Assembly: GCA_905250025.1 (NCBI GenBank)
Contig: CAJNOJ010000060.1
Location: 296,213 to 360,212 of the forward strand
Origin: Adineta ricciae
Taxonomy: Eukaryota > Rotifera > Eurotatoria > Adinetida > Adinetidae
Length of the DNA: 64,000 bases
Direction of reading: 5' to 3'
The position numbers were made by a program, and so were the translations under genes. The notes under the pieces are model-generated. The model saw only the letters and a list, made by a program, of their open reading frames with translations. It was not told the DNA's origin and did not search any database. Each line of letters begins with the position of its first letter. Position 1 is the stretch's first letter. Positions 1-10,704 of this stretch are shown one piece after another.

Positions 1-854
1 TTTGCCTTTGAGTCTCATTTTCTGCCTCTTAGCCATATTTGAATTAGATATGAGTAACGAGAAAAAAAAGAATGTAAAAGTCTTGACAGAAACGTATACC
101 TGTGCGTTCGCCGACGTGGATGTAATGCGAGGGGAGAGGGTGGAAAAAAATCTGATGTTGTTTCTGTTGAAAGTGTAAATTCATTTCCGTTTTTTTTTTT
201 ATTTTAATTTCATTTATTTGCTTTGTAAAGTTTGTTTTTCTCAGAACTCCGACAGTTAAAGTTCATATGACGCCAATCTATAAATAGTATATGGTTCTCG
301 AGATGTTATTTTACTATCCTTTGATAAAAATCTTTTACGTCGTTTCTTTTTTGTTGTTGTTATCGCCGTCATCATTTACGCTCTCTAACGGCATGTTCTT
401 GCATACAAATAGGTTGTTTTTTCTTCTCCTTGTGTTCTTGTTATCAAGTGTGTGTGTGTGTTTTCTCTTTACGTCGAGTCTCGATAGTGTGCATGTGCTC
501 TCTAGTTAAAGAAAAGCGAAGAAATGAAATTGAGGTCGTTTAGGGAACAAACAAACATACATCCTTGATAATAATAATGTTCTACTTGATGAAAGACTGC
601 GTGTTGTAATACTTTTACGAATAATCACAGTCAACCGATCTTGACAGTCATTTATTTGAATGACAAAGTCTACTTAGCGAAAGAACAACTAGCAAGCGCA
701 TGTAAAATAATGTACTCAGATTCATTTCCGAAGACAAAAGTACTTAAAATGCTTTTCTATCTGTCATAACATTAAAATACAATCAATGTAGGCGAACAAT
801 CGACAAAACAAATACAAACAACATATATTTACTGTTTCTTTTGTCTCTCTCTAG

Positions 855-3409
855 GATTTGTTCATTCAGCTTATTTATTTGGTCTCGAAAGTCATATTGC
901 TCATACGTCAATCAATGGCAATATTGTTCCACCAGGTGCTCTCCTATCCCTTATGCAAAAAGGTCTCTACTATACCGAAGCTGAATTATGTATTGGCGAT
1001 GTAAGTTGATATACAGATGGCGTTGTCTTTCTACCCTAGTGAGCAGGTTTCTAATCACCGGTTTTCTTTTGTCGAAACGGGTTATTTTAAGAGTATTTCT
1101 TTGGAAGCATTTGCTTAAAAAAAGGGCGTCTGTTGTTCTTTTTTGGTTAAGACATAACACACGGTTACTCTGTTTTCATTTGAAAACACCGTGCGGAATG
1201 GCTATCGAGACATTTCGGACGCATAATCTTTGGAAATCGGAGCAGTTGATTTCTTCAATCGGCGCTCCATTCTATGACTCGACCGTTCTGTTTAGGATGG
1301 CCAAGAACGAACATGTGAGAATCTAAGTTTAATCGATGCCGTAGTACCCGAGATCGTCGAAACACGTCGTAGAGAACTTCATCAGCAGCAACAACAACAA
1401 TCGTCAACATCGTCGTCGTCATCGACAGGTCCAACCGTAAAAACGGACTCGAAATCGTCGTCTCGGACTCATATTCATTCGTCGACTCCTAATGAGAAAG
1501 ATCGCTCACCAATGCATCCTGTAACGAACACTTCGCCACAATCTACTCATCCTACGATAACTGATCGTTCAAATATAGATTCCAGTTCAGTAAATGGAGG
1601 AATAAATCATTCAAATTCTTCATCGGCCGATCCTACCTCAATGTCATTAAAGATGTTCAATACACCATTACCAGGACATTCACATTCACCTGCCAGTACT
1701 CATTCGCATTATTCTCATACTCATCCGCCTTCGTCATCTTCTCATACGAACACCCATCAATCGTCAACAAACGCAGGAAATTATCCTGCCATCCCCAATG
1801 GAAATGATAACAGTTCCCTTTCATCATATTCTAATAGTACAAATCATATTGCCAGTATGAGAGAAAACCCGTTTTTCATTCATATTGTCGTCTTTGATTT
1901 TTTGTGATTTCTAGTACCGAAACACGAACCCATGGATTATGAAACTGTGAATAATAGTCATCATCATTCTCATTATTCAGGAAATTCGACATCGAATTCT
2001 TTGCCTACACTACCGGGCTCGTTGAATAATACTAACAATGCGATGGTGAATGGTTCCGTTGAAATTCCACCGAATCGTGTGACGGTTTTACGTGGTCATG
2101 AATCGGAAGTGTTCATATGTGCATGGAATCCCACTCACGATTTACTAGCATCCGGTTCAGGAGATTCAACAGCTCGTATCTGGAATCTACAAGGTACACG
2201 CGAGCCGGAAATGGTTCTAAGACATTGCATTCGACGAGGCGACACCCAAGTGCCAAGCAATAAAGATGTGACCAGCCTCGATTGGAATGTAAGTGTAAAA
2301 AAAAGCAATCATTTGAGTGACTTTGTATCGAATTTGTTGATTTTGATTTTTAGCCATCGGGCACTCAACTGGCGACTGGGAGTTATGATGGTTACGCTCG
2401 GATATGGTCATCTGATGGTAATCTAGCTAGTACACTTGGTCAACACAAAGGTCCAATTTTTGCCTTGAAATGGAATAAGAAAGGCAACTATATTCTATCA
2501 GCCGGTGTCGATCGTACGACCATTATTTGGGATGCTAACTCTGGACATTGTGAACAACAGTTTGCTTTTCATACAGCACCTGCACTCGATGTCGATTGGC
2601 AATCGGATATCACATTTGCATCATGTTCAACCGATCAAAAGATTCATGTATGTCGACTAGGTGAACAACGGCCATTGAAAACATTCCATGGACATCAAAA
2701 TGAAGTCAATGCAATTAAATGGGATCCCCAAGGACGATTACTTGCTTCATGTTCAGATGATATGAGTTTAAAAGTAGGACAGCGCTTTATGAAAGCTTTT
2801 CTTCATAGTCGATCTTGATTTTAGATCTGGAATATGACAAAGGATACACCTGTTCATAATTTACAAGCACATAATAAAGAAATCTATACAATTAAATGGA
2901 GTCCGACTGGTCCTGGAACTATGAATCCGAATGCTAATCTACTTCTTGCTAGGTAAACCACCATTGTGTGAATTGTTTTTACGAAATGAAACGTGTACTT
3001 GTCTTCTAGTGCATCATTCGATTCGACAGTACGCTTATGGGATGTGGAACGCGGTACTTGTCAGAGTACACTCGTGAAACATACAGAACCTGTCTATTCC
3101 GTCTCATTCAGTCCTGATGGTCGATTACTTGCCACAGGTTCATTTGATAAAGCTATTTATATATGGGATATAGCCGTGAGTTTCTTGATCTTTTCTCCGA
3201 TTGAAATTAACGAAATGTGTATGTAGAGAGGTGAAATTGTACACAGTTATCGTGGAACTGGTGGTATCTTTGAAGTTTGTTGGAACAGTCGAGGCACACG
3301 AGTAGGCGCAAGTGCGTCAGATGGAACAGTAAGTGTCACTGAACATGTTTTCCAATAAAGATTGTTTTCTTCGTATTTCAAGGTGTGTGTACTTGATTTG
3401 CGCAAATAG
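855..3409 (+). CDS. TBL1XR1: TBL1-type F-box-like/WD40 corepressor subunit, copy A (5' partial)
   Basis: This is a homologue of TBL1X/TBL1XR1, the WD40 subunit of nuclear NCoR/SMRT-HDAC3 corepressor complexes. Exons read by frame continuity are 855-1000, 1296-1854, 1915-2288, 2354-2773, 2825-2952, 3010-3175, 3227-3328 and 3383-3409. The first visible exon carries the end of the LisH and F-box-like region ([15 protein letters not shown]). Exon 3 is a long Q/S/H-rich linker that replaces the Ala-rich linker of vertebrates. The WD40 propeller follows, with family hallmarks such as [28 protein letters not shown] and the C-terminal end VCVLDLRK. Exon 1 is missing only because the window starts inside intron 1; compare the complete copy at 46045-49572. 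The copies differ by one CAA (Gln) codon and a few substitutions, for example GEQRPL against GEQKPV. No disabling lesion is seen. Confidence 0.95.
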
Positions 3410-4126
3410 AATCGAATGAACTTCAACTACCATTAGATCAATCTGGTATTTTTTTTTTCATTCAACTTTTTTTACATCCTTTCTCCTTCTTTCCTTCTTT
3501 CTTTTTTCCTGTTCATACATACAAAAACAAAATACTCCTCCTTCTTTGATTTTTCTCTTCATATTTTATTGTTATCTGTTGTTTGTTCATTGATTGTTTC
3601 GAAAAAAAAACATACAAATCAGAACTGTCAACATCCCTTCTACAACGATGATCTCACAGAACATAGAAAATTTGTTTCTCTTCTTTTTTCTATTCCTTTT
3701 CCCCATTTGCACATACATATGTATGAAGTTTTTTCCCTTCGGTTGGCTTCTATATATCTTGAGCCGTTTGTTTGTATTTGCCTGTCAATCGTTGTTATCT
3801 TCTTCTTCTTCTTCTTCATTTTTCTTTCTTTCGAGAACTTCAAAGCAGTGATATGTGTGTGTGTGTCTGACTATATTTCTGTCTCGGTTTTACATGTACT
3901 TATGTATATGATGATGAGCTCGTGTTCCATTATAAATATTTCATTTCATACGAGCATACAGATGACGACATAAACAAAGAAAAAATAAATACATTTTTCT
4001 TTTTCTATTATTTGGAACAAAAAGTGAAAATTGACCGACATCGCTTCTTACAGGATTATGAAAAGCACCTGTTTGTTAATGTCGTCGATGGATGTATTTG
4101 CATAAAAATTTTCAATCAGAAATTTT
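3410..4126. other. 3' flank between convergent genes
   Basis: This stretch lies between the TBL1-type stop codon and the stop codon of the minus-strand rotifer-domain gene, so it should hold both 3' UTRs. It is T-rich on the plus strand, with TTC/TTTC runs near 3480-3560 and 3800-3840 and a short TG run near 3855-3868. The open frames here are low-complexity and I do not accept them as genes. The same spacer, with small indels, is at 49573-50295. Confidence 0.7.
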
Positions 4127-4999
4127 TTATTTACATTGTTCTAATTTTCCTTTGATTTCAACATCCATTGTCGGATCATGATTCGGCGAATATTCAGCTA
4201 GTTTATTTAATGCTAACTGATACTTTTCTTGCGCTTTATCACGCGTACCAGCTTTGAGCAGAGCATCACCCCAATCGACATTCGCTCGAGCGACGTCAAC
4301 AGCGAACTGTGGTAAAAGTTCTCGATCGTCATCGTTGCAGACAACACGTATTTTCGAGAAATTCTTCGCCCATTCTTTATGACGTTTGACATCAGCACAG
4401 TAAACATATATGGCATAGACCTGAGGTAATTCATGGATTTGTGGTACAATCTTAGCTCCCAATGAGCCCGATGTGACGAGAAACACTCGTTTATCTTTAC
4501 TTTTGTTCTGAATAGCATCGAGACATGAATTTTCTTGACCATCGCACATCTCCCACTGAAGAGCATTACTAATTTTATAATAAATACCTCGTGTTTCTTC
4601 TTGTAAACCATCTAACGTGACGAATTTAAAGCCAGTAAATTGAGTCAAGTTAATCTCTTGTGGAGGTAGTGACTTGAATGGTTGACGATTAGCAGCAGCT
4701 ACTGCTGTTTGTGGCACAGCAGCAGGAGTGAATATCGTGTCATTCGTCATCATCGTGCTCGACGAAGTTTGCATTCGGTACATCGGATGATGTCCCATGT
4801 TCGTGTGATATGGAGCAGCCATTCTTGGCATACGTGGTTGATGCATCGTGTGCATCGGTTGTTGAGGAAATAAACTACCTCCAGCTGCTAAATAAGCTAA
4901 TTGTTGTGGAGATGCGAATGACATCGGCACAGGTTCCGAATGCAAATGGCTGAGTCGAGGACCATGTGGTCGTGGAGGTCGGGGTGGTTGATCAGACAT
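4127..4999 (-). CDS. Rotifer-type ART/TPR-associated domain protein, copy A
   Basis: This is an intronless gene of 290 residues. The first ~110 residues are Pro/His/Met-rich and look disordered (PPRPPRPHGPRLSHLHSEP; repeated QPMHTMHQP-like runs). The rest is a compact domain containing GFKFVTLDGLQEE, DKRVFLVTSGSLGAK, VPQIHELPQVYAIYVYC and KEWAKNFSKIRVV, then a short helical tail (NVDWGDALLKAGTRDKAQEKY) that resembles one TPR-like hairpin. I remember the central pattern (VFLxxSGSLG...VPxIHxLxQVxxIYVYC...WAKxFxKI) from bdelloid proteins that also carry ADP-ribosyltransferase or kinesin-light-chain TPR domains; here neither partner domain is present. The function is unknown. It converges on the TBL1-type gene. 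The copy at 50296-51177 is intact (293 residues), which argues for selection on the protein. Confidence 0.85.
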   Translation of the reverse strand: MSDQPPRPPRPHGPRLSHLHSEPVPMSFASPQQLAYLAAGGSLFPQQPMHTMHQPRMPRMAAPYHTNMGHHPMYRMQTSSSTMMTNDTIFTPAAVPQTAVAAANRQPFKSLPPQEINLTQFTGFKFVTLDGLQEETRGIYYKISNALQWEMCDGQENSCLDAIQNKSKDKRVFLVTSGSLGAKIVPQIHELPQVYAIYVYCADVKRHKEWAKNFSKIRVVCNDDDRELLPQFAVDVARANVDWGDALLKAGTRDKAQEKYQLALNKLAEYSPNHDPTMDVEIKGKLEQCK

Positions 5000-6617
5000 T
5001 ATTCGCTATAGTCTAGAAGGTAAAATGAAAGAAACTCTTTTTATTTTTTCTTTCATCGAAAACTTTTATTGACAAAAACTTGGACGAGTCACTTGTCATT
5101 GGTCGATGCAGCAGCTTACTAGGAAAAAACCAAGTTACCCGTTGAAAGAACGCAAATACGTGCATGACTCTGTTTTTCTTACAAACCAATAACAAAAAAT
5201 ACAAAGCATAAACTAGTCATACTATAATTCAACATCAAAATAGGCAATGTTGTTTATTTGGGTGAAAAGCATTGAAACTGCTTGACTGAGTCATTGTTTG
5301 AGTTAAGTCTTCACTCTTTGCATTTAGATGATTGAGAGTCTTGCCATTTTTCTCTAACTCGCTCGACTATTTTTGTTGACCATTTATCAACTAAACTTTG
5401 CCCGCGATGAAGTAATTTCGTGCTCTCAAAAATTCAAAATGTTATCTGTATGAATTATCTTTTTGTTCAAGATAATCAGCAATATATCGAGTTAAACATT
5501 GTAACACATCATCGTAATGTTCAAACATTCCTGATATTCTTTTGACATAATCGCCTACCCAATCTGTACGTGCGAATATATTTCGACAGAATATATGAAT
5601 TCCTTGTATTTAAACAGAGTCAACCAAATGCGGTACAACTTTTTGTCCGTTGGAGCAAGATAAAATGAAAAATATTCTTTTGTTTGAATTAGTATGAATG
5701 TAATTTATACTACCTTCCGCTGTTGAAAAACATTTCATACAATAAACCTCTGCCTCAAATTCCTTTAATACATGCCGATCAATATCTATAAGACTATCAT
5801 CAGTGGCATTGTTTAATCGTAAAATTTGAATATTATTATCGAATTTTCGCTTTCAAAGTTTTTTTAGCATCCGGTAAACAAATATGCTGGTCGATTCAAA
5901 CAGTAATATGGTCAGAAAGCTAGGCGAAATCACGATCATCTTCGCAGTAAGGTTGCGAAATACTGAATAAAATGTTATTATCTTCCATCGTGCAATAATG
6001 GTATGTACTCTACAGGAAGAAATAAACGAATATTCTTATGAAGATATTTGTTTCTCATTCTGTCTATTGCATACGAAGAAAAGCGAAACATTTCGCGATA
6101 TCCAATAGTAACTCTCAGGAATTCTGCGTATGTCTTTACGAGAGATTGTTGAGTATTGAAGGAACGTTAGGCACTTCAATGATTCTAGCAAACGCGTAAT
6201 TTTTTAATCTTGTCAATCAAATATGTGATTCTGTTAATAAAATATAAGTGCATATATGTTCTATGAGCCTAGATTGACACGATGACGCAAGTGACTAATA
6301 ATCATGTTATTGATATTAAATATTATATGACCAGGAAGTTTTATAACCGTATCCACGAAGATCAGCGGCATCTATTGAATTGAAAACAAATAATTCAAAA
6401 AAAAAAGTTCATTGAAATGAAATTCAAACTGAAATGTGTTCATGTTTTCATCAGATTGATTATTTGACAAATAAAATAAACTTCCAATAATAAAAAAATT
6501 TCCGATGTGAAATTTTTATTGACTGTTTTGTTCTTTATTTCATAGTGTAAACTTTTTTTTTACATTCTTGTAGAATTTTACTTCACTATACTTCGCTCTC
6601 GTTCACGTTCACCGACG
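5000..6617. other. Spacer upstream of two divergent genes; holds a decayed gene
   Basis: This stretch lies between the start of the minus-strand rotifer-domain gene and the start of the first SR gene. Apart from the pseudogene annotated at 5448-5890, I see AT-rich sequence without a credible reading frame. A pyrimidine-rich tract ending in TTGTAG at about 6574 lies some 45 nt before the SR gene ATG and is a plausible cis- or trans-splice acceptor. Confidence 0.6.
5448..5890 (-). pseudogene. Decayed relative of the rotifer-domain gene, copy A
   Basis: Read on the minus strand, this shows broken but recognisable similarity to the central domain of the neighbouring intact gene: an INYIH...KRIFFILSCSNGQ segment aligns with DKRVFLVTSGSLGAK, followed by VVPHLVDS (VPQIHELP), GIHIFC (AIYVYC) and a tail ending in IADYLEQK. 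Stops interrupt the frame, including adjacent TAA TAA triplets after KAKIR and a TAA inside the VPHL..GIHIFC segment. I infer a tandem duplicate that lost function. The homologous stretch in copy B (51648-52068) is damaged in other places. It could alternatively be a multi-exon gene whose introns I have misread. Confidence 0.6.
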
Positions 6618-7801
6618 ATGACATCATCTTATCGACGCGATCGTTCGTATTCACCGTACAATCATACAAATGACGATGGTGAAAATGGTTGTCGTATTCA
6701 TGTAGCTGATCTTTCGTCGAACTGCACAAAACGTGATATAGAAAAAGCGTTTAATAAATGGCCAATTATTGAAGTCTGGCATGCACAAGCTTCGTGTTTT
6801 GCTTTTGTTGTACTGCGTCATCGCCAAGATGGGCAACATGCCATCAGCGAACTTGACGGCCGGTAGAAGAAAATGATTTGATGCATCCAACAAAATCATC
6901 TCGCGTTGTTTTAGATGTATTGGAGACGCACGTGTTCGAGTGTCCTTAGCTCGACCACGCACTCGTAGTCATGCAGGAAGAAATTTCGATCCAAATATGT
7001 ATGTAGAAAGGATAAAACTGGAATGATTGAATTCTTCTTTCTAGGCGATGTTATCAATGTGGTTCGCGAGGTCATTTTAGTCGAGACTGTGGTAATGATC
7101 AACGTAAACACAAAGTACGGGTCATAATTATCGGTAAGCATCTATTTCGATAGATCCTAACGATTTAAAAGACTAGAGACTTGAATGATATCATATTGGG
7201 ATTAGTAGTATGCTTCTGACTACGAGAATTACTTGAAAGTATGGACATTTCAAAAAAGACCAAGGTAAATTTTCGCTTGATTATTCGCTCATTCCATCCT
7301 TTTCATAACTTTCAAACTTAATTATGTTTACATGTTATTTATCTAGATCTCGTTCACATGACCGTCGACGCGAACGATCTTATTCACGATCTCGGTATGC
7401 TAGAAGCGTAGACTTCACGTTGCTCTTCTATCTTCTTACTCTCTTGCAGCTCTCGAACTCTTCGTGATACTCGTCGATATAGGTAATTTTCACTTGATAG
7501 AATCACGACAGCAAATTAATTGTGTTTTATTTTACTCATTAGTCCTCGGCGAACGTCACCATCGTCTAATTACGAAAGTCGTGCGAATGGACATGGCTAT
7601 TACACAAGGTAAATAAGATAATTAATCGAAGGTTATTATTTTTTTCTGAGAAGAAATAACGCTTAAACATCTCACTCGACTTCGAAGTGCGTAGTTTCTT
7701 TTGGAAAAATATCAGTTTTATTTTGCATTCCACTGGCTTCACAGCAGATTCCATACAAATTTATATAATATTCTCATTTGTTTAGCCCACCACGAACATG
7801 A
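6618..7801 (+). CDS. SR-type splicing factor with RRM and CCHC zinc knuckle, copy A (frameshifted)
   Basis: This resembles SRSF7/9G8-type splicing regulators. Exons are 6618-6862, 6915-6998, 7045-7133, 7347-7394, 7450-7482, 7543-7608 and 7786-7801. An RRM comes first (RNP2-like CRIHVADL, RNP1-like ASCFAFVVLRH), then a CCHC knuckle (CYQCGSRGHFSRDC), then exons that in copy B encode an Arg/Ser tail (RSRSHDRRRERSYSRSR). Exon 3 is 89 nt here but 90 nt in copy B: an A-run after the knuckle (around 7113) is one base short. All downstream exons are then read in another frame. That frame stays open to a TAA just past 7801, giving a hydrophobic tail with no RS repeats. If real, this allele cannot make the RS domain that SR proteins use to contact the spliceosome; a homopolymer sequencing error is the alternative. 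The end given is the stop used in the unshifted frame. Confidence 0.85.
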
Positions 7802-8092
7802 TTTTCTAAAGTAAATGCTGTCTACGAACAATAACCATCAAGTTTGTTATTTTCCCTTCAAACATTTGTGATATATAGATAAACGTGTTAATTCTTTATT
7901 GTTACTCATTTCTACTTCAAGGTTATATTTGTATATGAACATTTTCTTACTCACTTTTTCTTTCTGTCTACATCTATTCATTCGACTCTGGCTATTTGTT
8001 TTTCTTGCCTCTGTTCGATATCTAAATTAAATCTCTTATCAATAACTCTACATTCATTTCAGTATTTTGCTTACGTTTATTCTGAGGAAGAA
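7802..8092. other. Spacer between tandem SR-type genes
   Basis: A short AT-rich spacer of 291 nt. It includes a pyrimidine-rich tract ending in TTTCAG at about 8062, some 30 nt before the next ATG. That could be the acceptor of a 5' UTR intron or a spliced-leader site. Confidence 0.5.
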
Positions 8093-8308
8093 ATGCCACG
8101 ATCAAGAAGCGCATCATCCTCTGCCTCGCGACGCTCTCGTTCGCCTCGCTCCGACCGTGAAAATAGTAGTGAACGACCGAACGAATTTCGTGTACATGTT
8201 GCCGAACTAGCTCCTGGTGTCGATGTCAGTGAAATACGTAAACTATTTCAACGATTTGGTACGATTCTCGACGTCTGGGTCGCTAGTGCATCATGCTTCG
8301 CATTTGTG
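8093..8308 (+). CDS. Second SR-type RRM protein, 5' exon only, copy A
   Basis: The reading frame begins with an Arg/Ser-rich leader (PRSRSASSSASRRSRSPRS) and enters an RRM (RNP2-like RVHVAEL, helix 1 VSEIRKLFQRFG, then WVASASCFAFV up to RNP1). It stops at the N at 8309, with the second half of the RRM and the rest of the gene absent. The bases after the N belong to an unrelated gene on the other strand, so this is a truncation at an assembly join and not a natural end. The RRM is a diverged paralogue of the SR gene just upstream (shared ASCFAFV and R.HVA.L). All 216 coding bases match copy B at 54243-54458, unlike neighbouring exons that differ by a few percent. Confidence 0.85.
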
Positions 8309-8309
8309 N
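8309..8309. other. Single unknown base at a sequence join
   Basis: One N separates the RRM frame of an SR gene (plus) from the inside of a phosphatase exon (minus). Both genes are cut at this base. The homologous base in copy B (54459) is also an N, followed by different sequence. I read it as a scaffold or polishing join. Confidence 0.9.
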
Positions 8310-9383
8310 CAATAGAAAGGCAAATCAGGTGTGCAATTTATAATATGTGTTATTCCATGCTCAGTCAATCGATCGAGATTTTGTGCGTCACATATATTTC
8401 CTAGAAAAGAATGATTCTTGTTCTTGATTCGAACTAATTAAAATATTTTCTTATTATGTCGTTATAACCTTGAGCTTGAAAACGAAGAGGGAGAAAAAGA
8501 CTTTTATCTTATTCTTTCATTGTTGTTTGAATGACTCAATACTTTATCAATCAATTTACGTTCTTGTTTTTCTTTCCTTCAGATTTCTCTGTGAGTGGTC
8601 TGCATTTCGGAAGAAGAATGGTACATACCAACATATATGCGTGGAACGATTTCTGACATAATAATATTTTCCTTATCGATTGTATCGGGACTTGCTGGTA
8701 AAGGAGGTAGATCGTCATCAGTTTTACATTTCGGTGCTTCCGGTGCACATTCAATCAAATGTGGAAATTCAGTTTTAACTGCATCTAAACCACCTAAAAC
8801 GACGGGGCATTATTTGGTAGATGTATTTAGTTAATCTCTATGTCATCCATCTAGTTTGCCATTTACCTTGAATTATTTGAACTATTTTATTTGATTTCTG
8901 TGCAGCTTGAACAACAAGATTCATCGGTAGAGAGCGCATTTTATCTTCTTCCGGTACATCTGTTGATTGATCATAGAGAATAACGATGTCAGAGTTATGT
9001 AAAGAGGAGGATAAGTTCGGTTCTACATCTTCTAAACGTTTGGAAGTTAATTTTCTCGCCATGATTTTCGTTCGACAGTTAATATTGTGTGACGAACGTA
9101 TTCGTTCACAACCGAAGTCCATTTGTGAACGACAATCGAGTATGGGAACATCTTGGTTATTCGATTTCTCCGAAACTAAGTCGACAAATTCCTTCGGAGT
9201 AATGAATCTACAAATGCCGGATGAATTCGACGGGGATGCATCTGAACAACTATACGCTTTAGTCAAAGGTGCTCTTTTCGTTATAGTTGTTGGTGTTGTC
9301 GAAGTTTTGGTCGATTTCTCGGCGTTAGGAAACGTATTCATAAGTTTTTCTGCCAGAATAGACTGATTATAAAAACGTTTCAT
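8310..9383 (-). CDS. MAP kinase phosphatase (rhodanese + dual-specificity phosphatase), 3' truncated
   Basis: Three minus-strand exons fit: 8867-9383, 8629-8793 and 8310-8400. The first encodes a rhodanese-like (CH2) domain, including ITPKEFVDLV, VPILDCRSQMDFGCERI and IVQIIQG. The second gives a linker (GLDAVKTEFPHLIE) and the start of the catalytic domain (IVPRIYVG). The third gives NICDAQNLDRLTEHGITHI and INCTPDLPFY, matching the N-terminal half of the DSP fold in DUSP6/7/9-type ERK phosphatases (NVTPNLPN in vertebrates). The frame runs into the N at 8309, so the HCxxGxxRS active-site loop is not in the window. The start was chosen as the first Met (MKRFYNQ) after a good acceptor at about 9386; an upstream coding exon cannot be excluded. 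As a family these enzymes dephosphorylate Thr and Tyr in MAP kinases. Confidence 0.85.
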
Positions 9384-9564
9384 ACCTTGAAAAAGAAAGA
9401 AGAAGATAAACGCGTTGTTTTCAAACTGTTTATTTTCGATATGCTTACTCACATTAAGTTCGATTCTTCTTTTTTACAAAAGTAAGCTCTCTTTTTTTTC
9501 TTTCTCTGCATTTGTTTTTTTCTTCTCTTTTTTCAACATGTCTATTTGTTTATTAGAAAAACGA

Positions 9565-9579
9565 ATATATATATATATA
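9565..9579. repeat. AT dinucleotide microsatellite
   Basis: A short AT run in non-coding sequence upstream of the DUSP gene. Confidence 0.8.
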
Positions 9580-10704
9580 CTTTATCAAGGGCAAGAAGGG
9601 AAAAAGAAAACAATGAAAATGAAAATCTCAAAATAAATTCACAACTATCGCCGGCAACGATTGTTTACCAAAAAAACATCAATTTTTTGACTACTTATTT
9701 TTATTACATCGTTTTTTTTCTCCTAAGTAAACGTCGACGATAGATGTCGTGCACGTACAACCTGAATGTACTTATTTCTGACGATCGATCCAATGCTTTG
9801 CTATTTTTTCGCTACCTAAAGAAAATGTTGGGGATTATGAATAACGGAAGTTTACTGTAAATATCTGATCTATGAAAGATGTAAACCTATAGGAATACAA
9901 CCAGGAGCGATAGTATCTGAGTACTTGTGAGTCTAATATGTGTAAAGTAGGCTTGTTTTTCTTTCTATATCCAAACCACTTCTTTCATGAAGTTATCACT
10001 CAAATTGCTTGAGATATGGCGTCATATTTCAAAGTGGAGAGATCTCCTTATTCGCTAGCGACAAAAAAGAAAAAGAAAAAGAAAATTATCACCCTGCTAT
10101 TTGATTATTACTGTTTGCGAAAACGTCCGAGAACGTACTTTTTCGTTGATCGAGACGGTAATTATTCAATCATGTCGGACAATTTTAATCTCAATCGAAA
10201 AAAACACCTTCTATGCGTCATGTAGTATTACAAGAAGAAAACTAAAACGATTTGGTAATTGCTATAGCTTTTATATCGAAGACAAGTTATACGCAGAGAT
10301 CACGCGCTTCGAAAACGTGCACTTGTCTCGATTTATCGATCCGGTTTAGGATCGAGTTGATTGCTTTTTTTTCTGTGTATTTACAGAGGGCAAAGCGAAA
10401 GTTCTTTCGCTTGCTTTTTTTTTTGATAGCGTCATTATAAATACCTTATTTTCGCTTCTTCTGTATCCGAATGATTAACGTAGTTTGCTTTGTGGATGTC
10501 ACTTGTTGGCGGGCTCGCCTATTCGTCTCTCGAAGATTCGCTTTTTAAGAGGCAAATGATGACGACAGATTTAATATACGACTGTGCACGGTTATTCTCT
10601 GGTGTATACTATATACTCACTCATCAAATAACAAAATGCAATGGGGCAAAAGTCCCCAAGGCATTCACATAGAGAACCCGAAGAAAAATTATTTATTTCA
10701 TTCC

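Larger units (their letters stand above)
1..8308 (+). repeat. Copy A of a ~8.3 kb direct duplication
   Basis: This block matches 46162-54458 in gene order, orientation, exon structure and most bases. Base 1 pairs with 46162, and the N at 8309 pairs with the N at 54459. It contains the TBL1-type gene, the rotifer-domain gene, its decayed relative and two SR-type genes. In the 420-nt WD40 exon I count about 15 differences by eye (roughly 3.6%); introns and spacers also show small indels. The left end is open: copy B continues leftward through exon 1 of the WD40 gene, which for copy A would lie about 120 bases outside the window. The divergence fits bdelloid alleles better than old ohnologues, but that is inference. 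Confidence 0.95.

Noticed and set aside
10393..10412. Possible heat-shock element (GAA-nn-TTC) within a 9-bp palindrome upstream of the DUSP gene
   Set aside because: Only two pentamer units are present, and most functional elements need three; it is kept only as a note on the palindrome.
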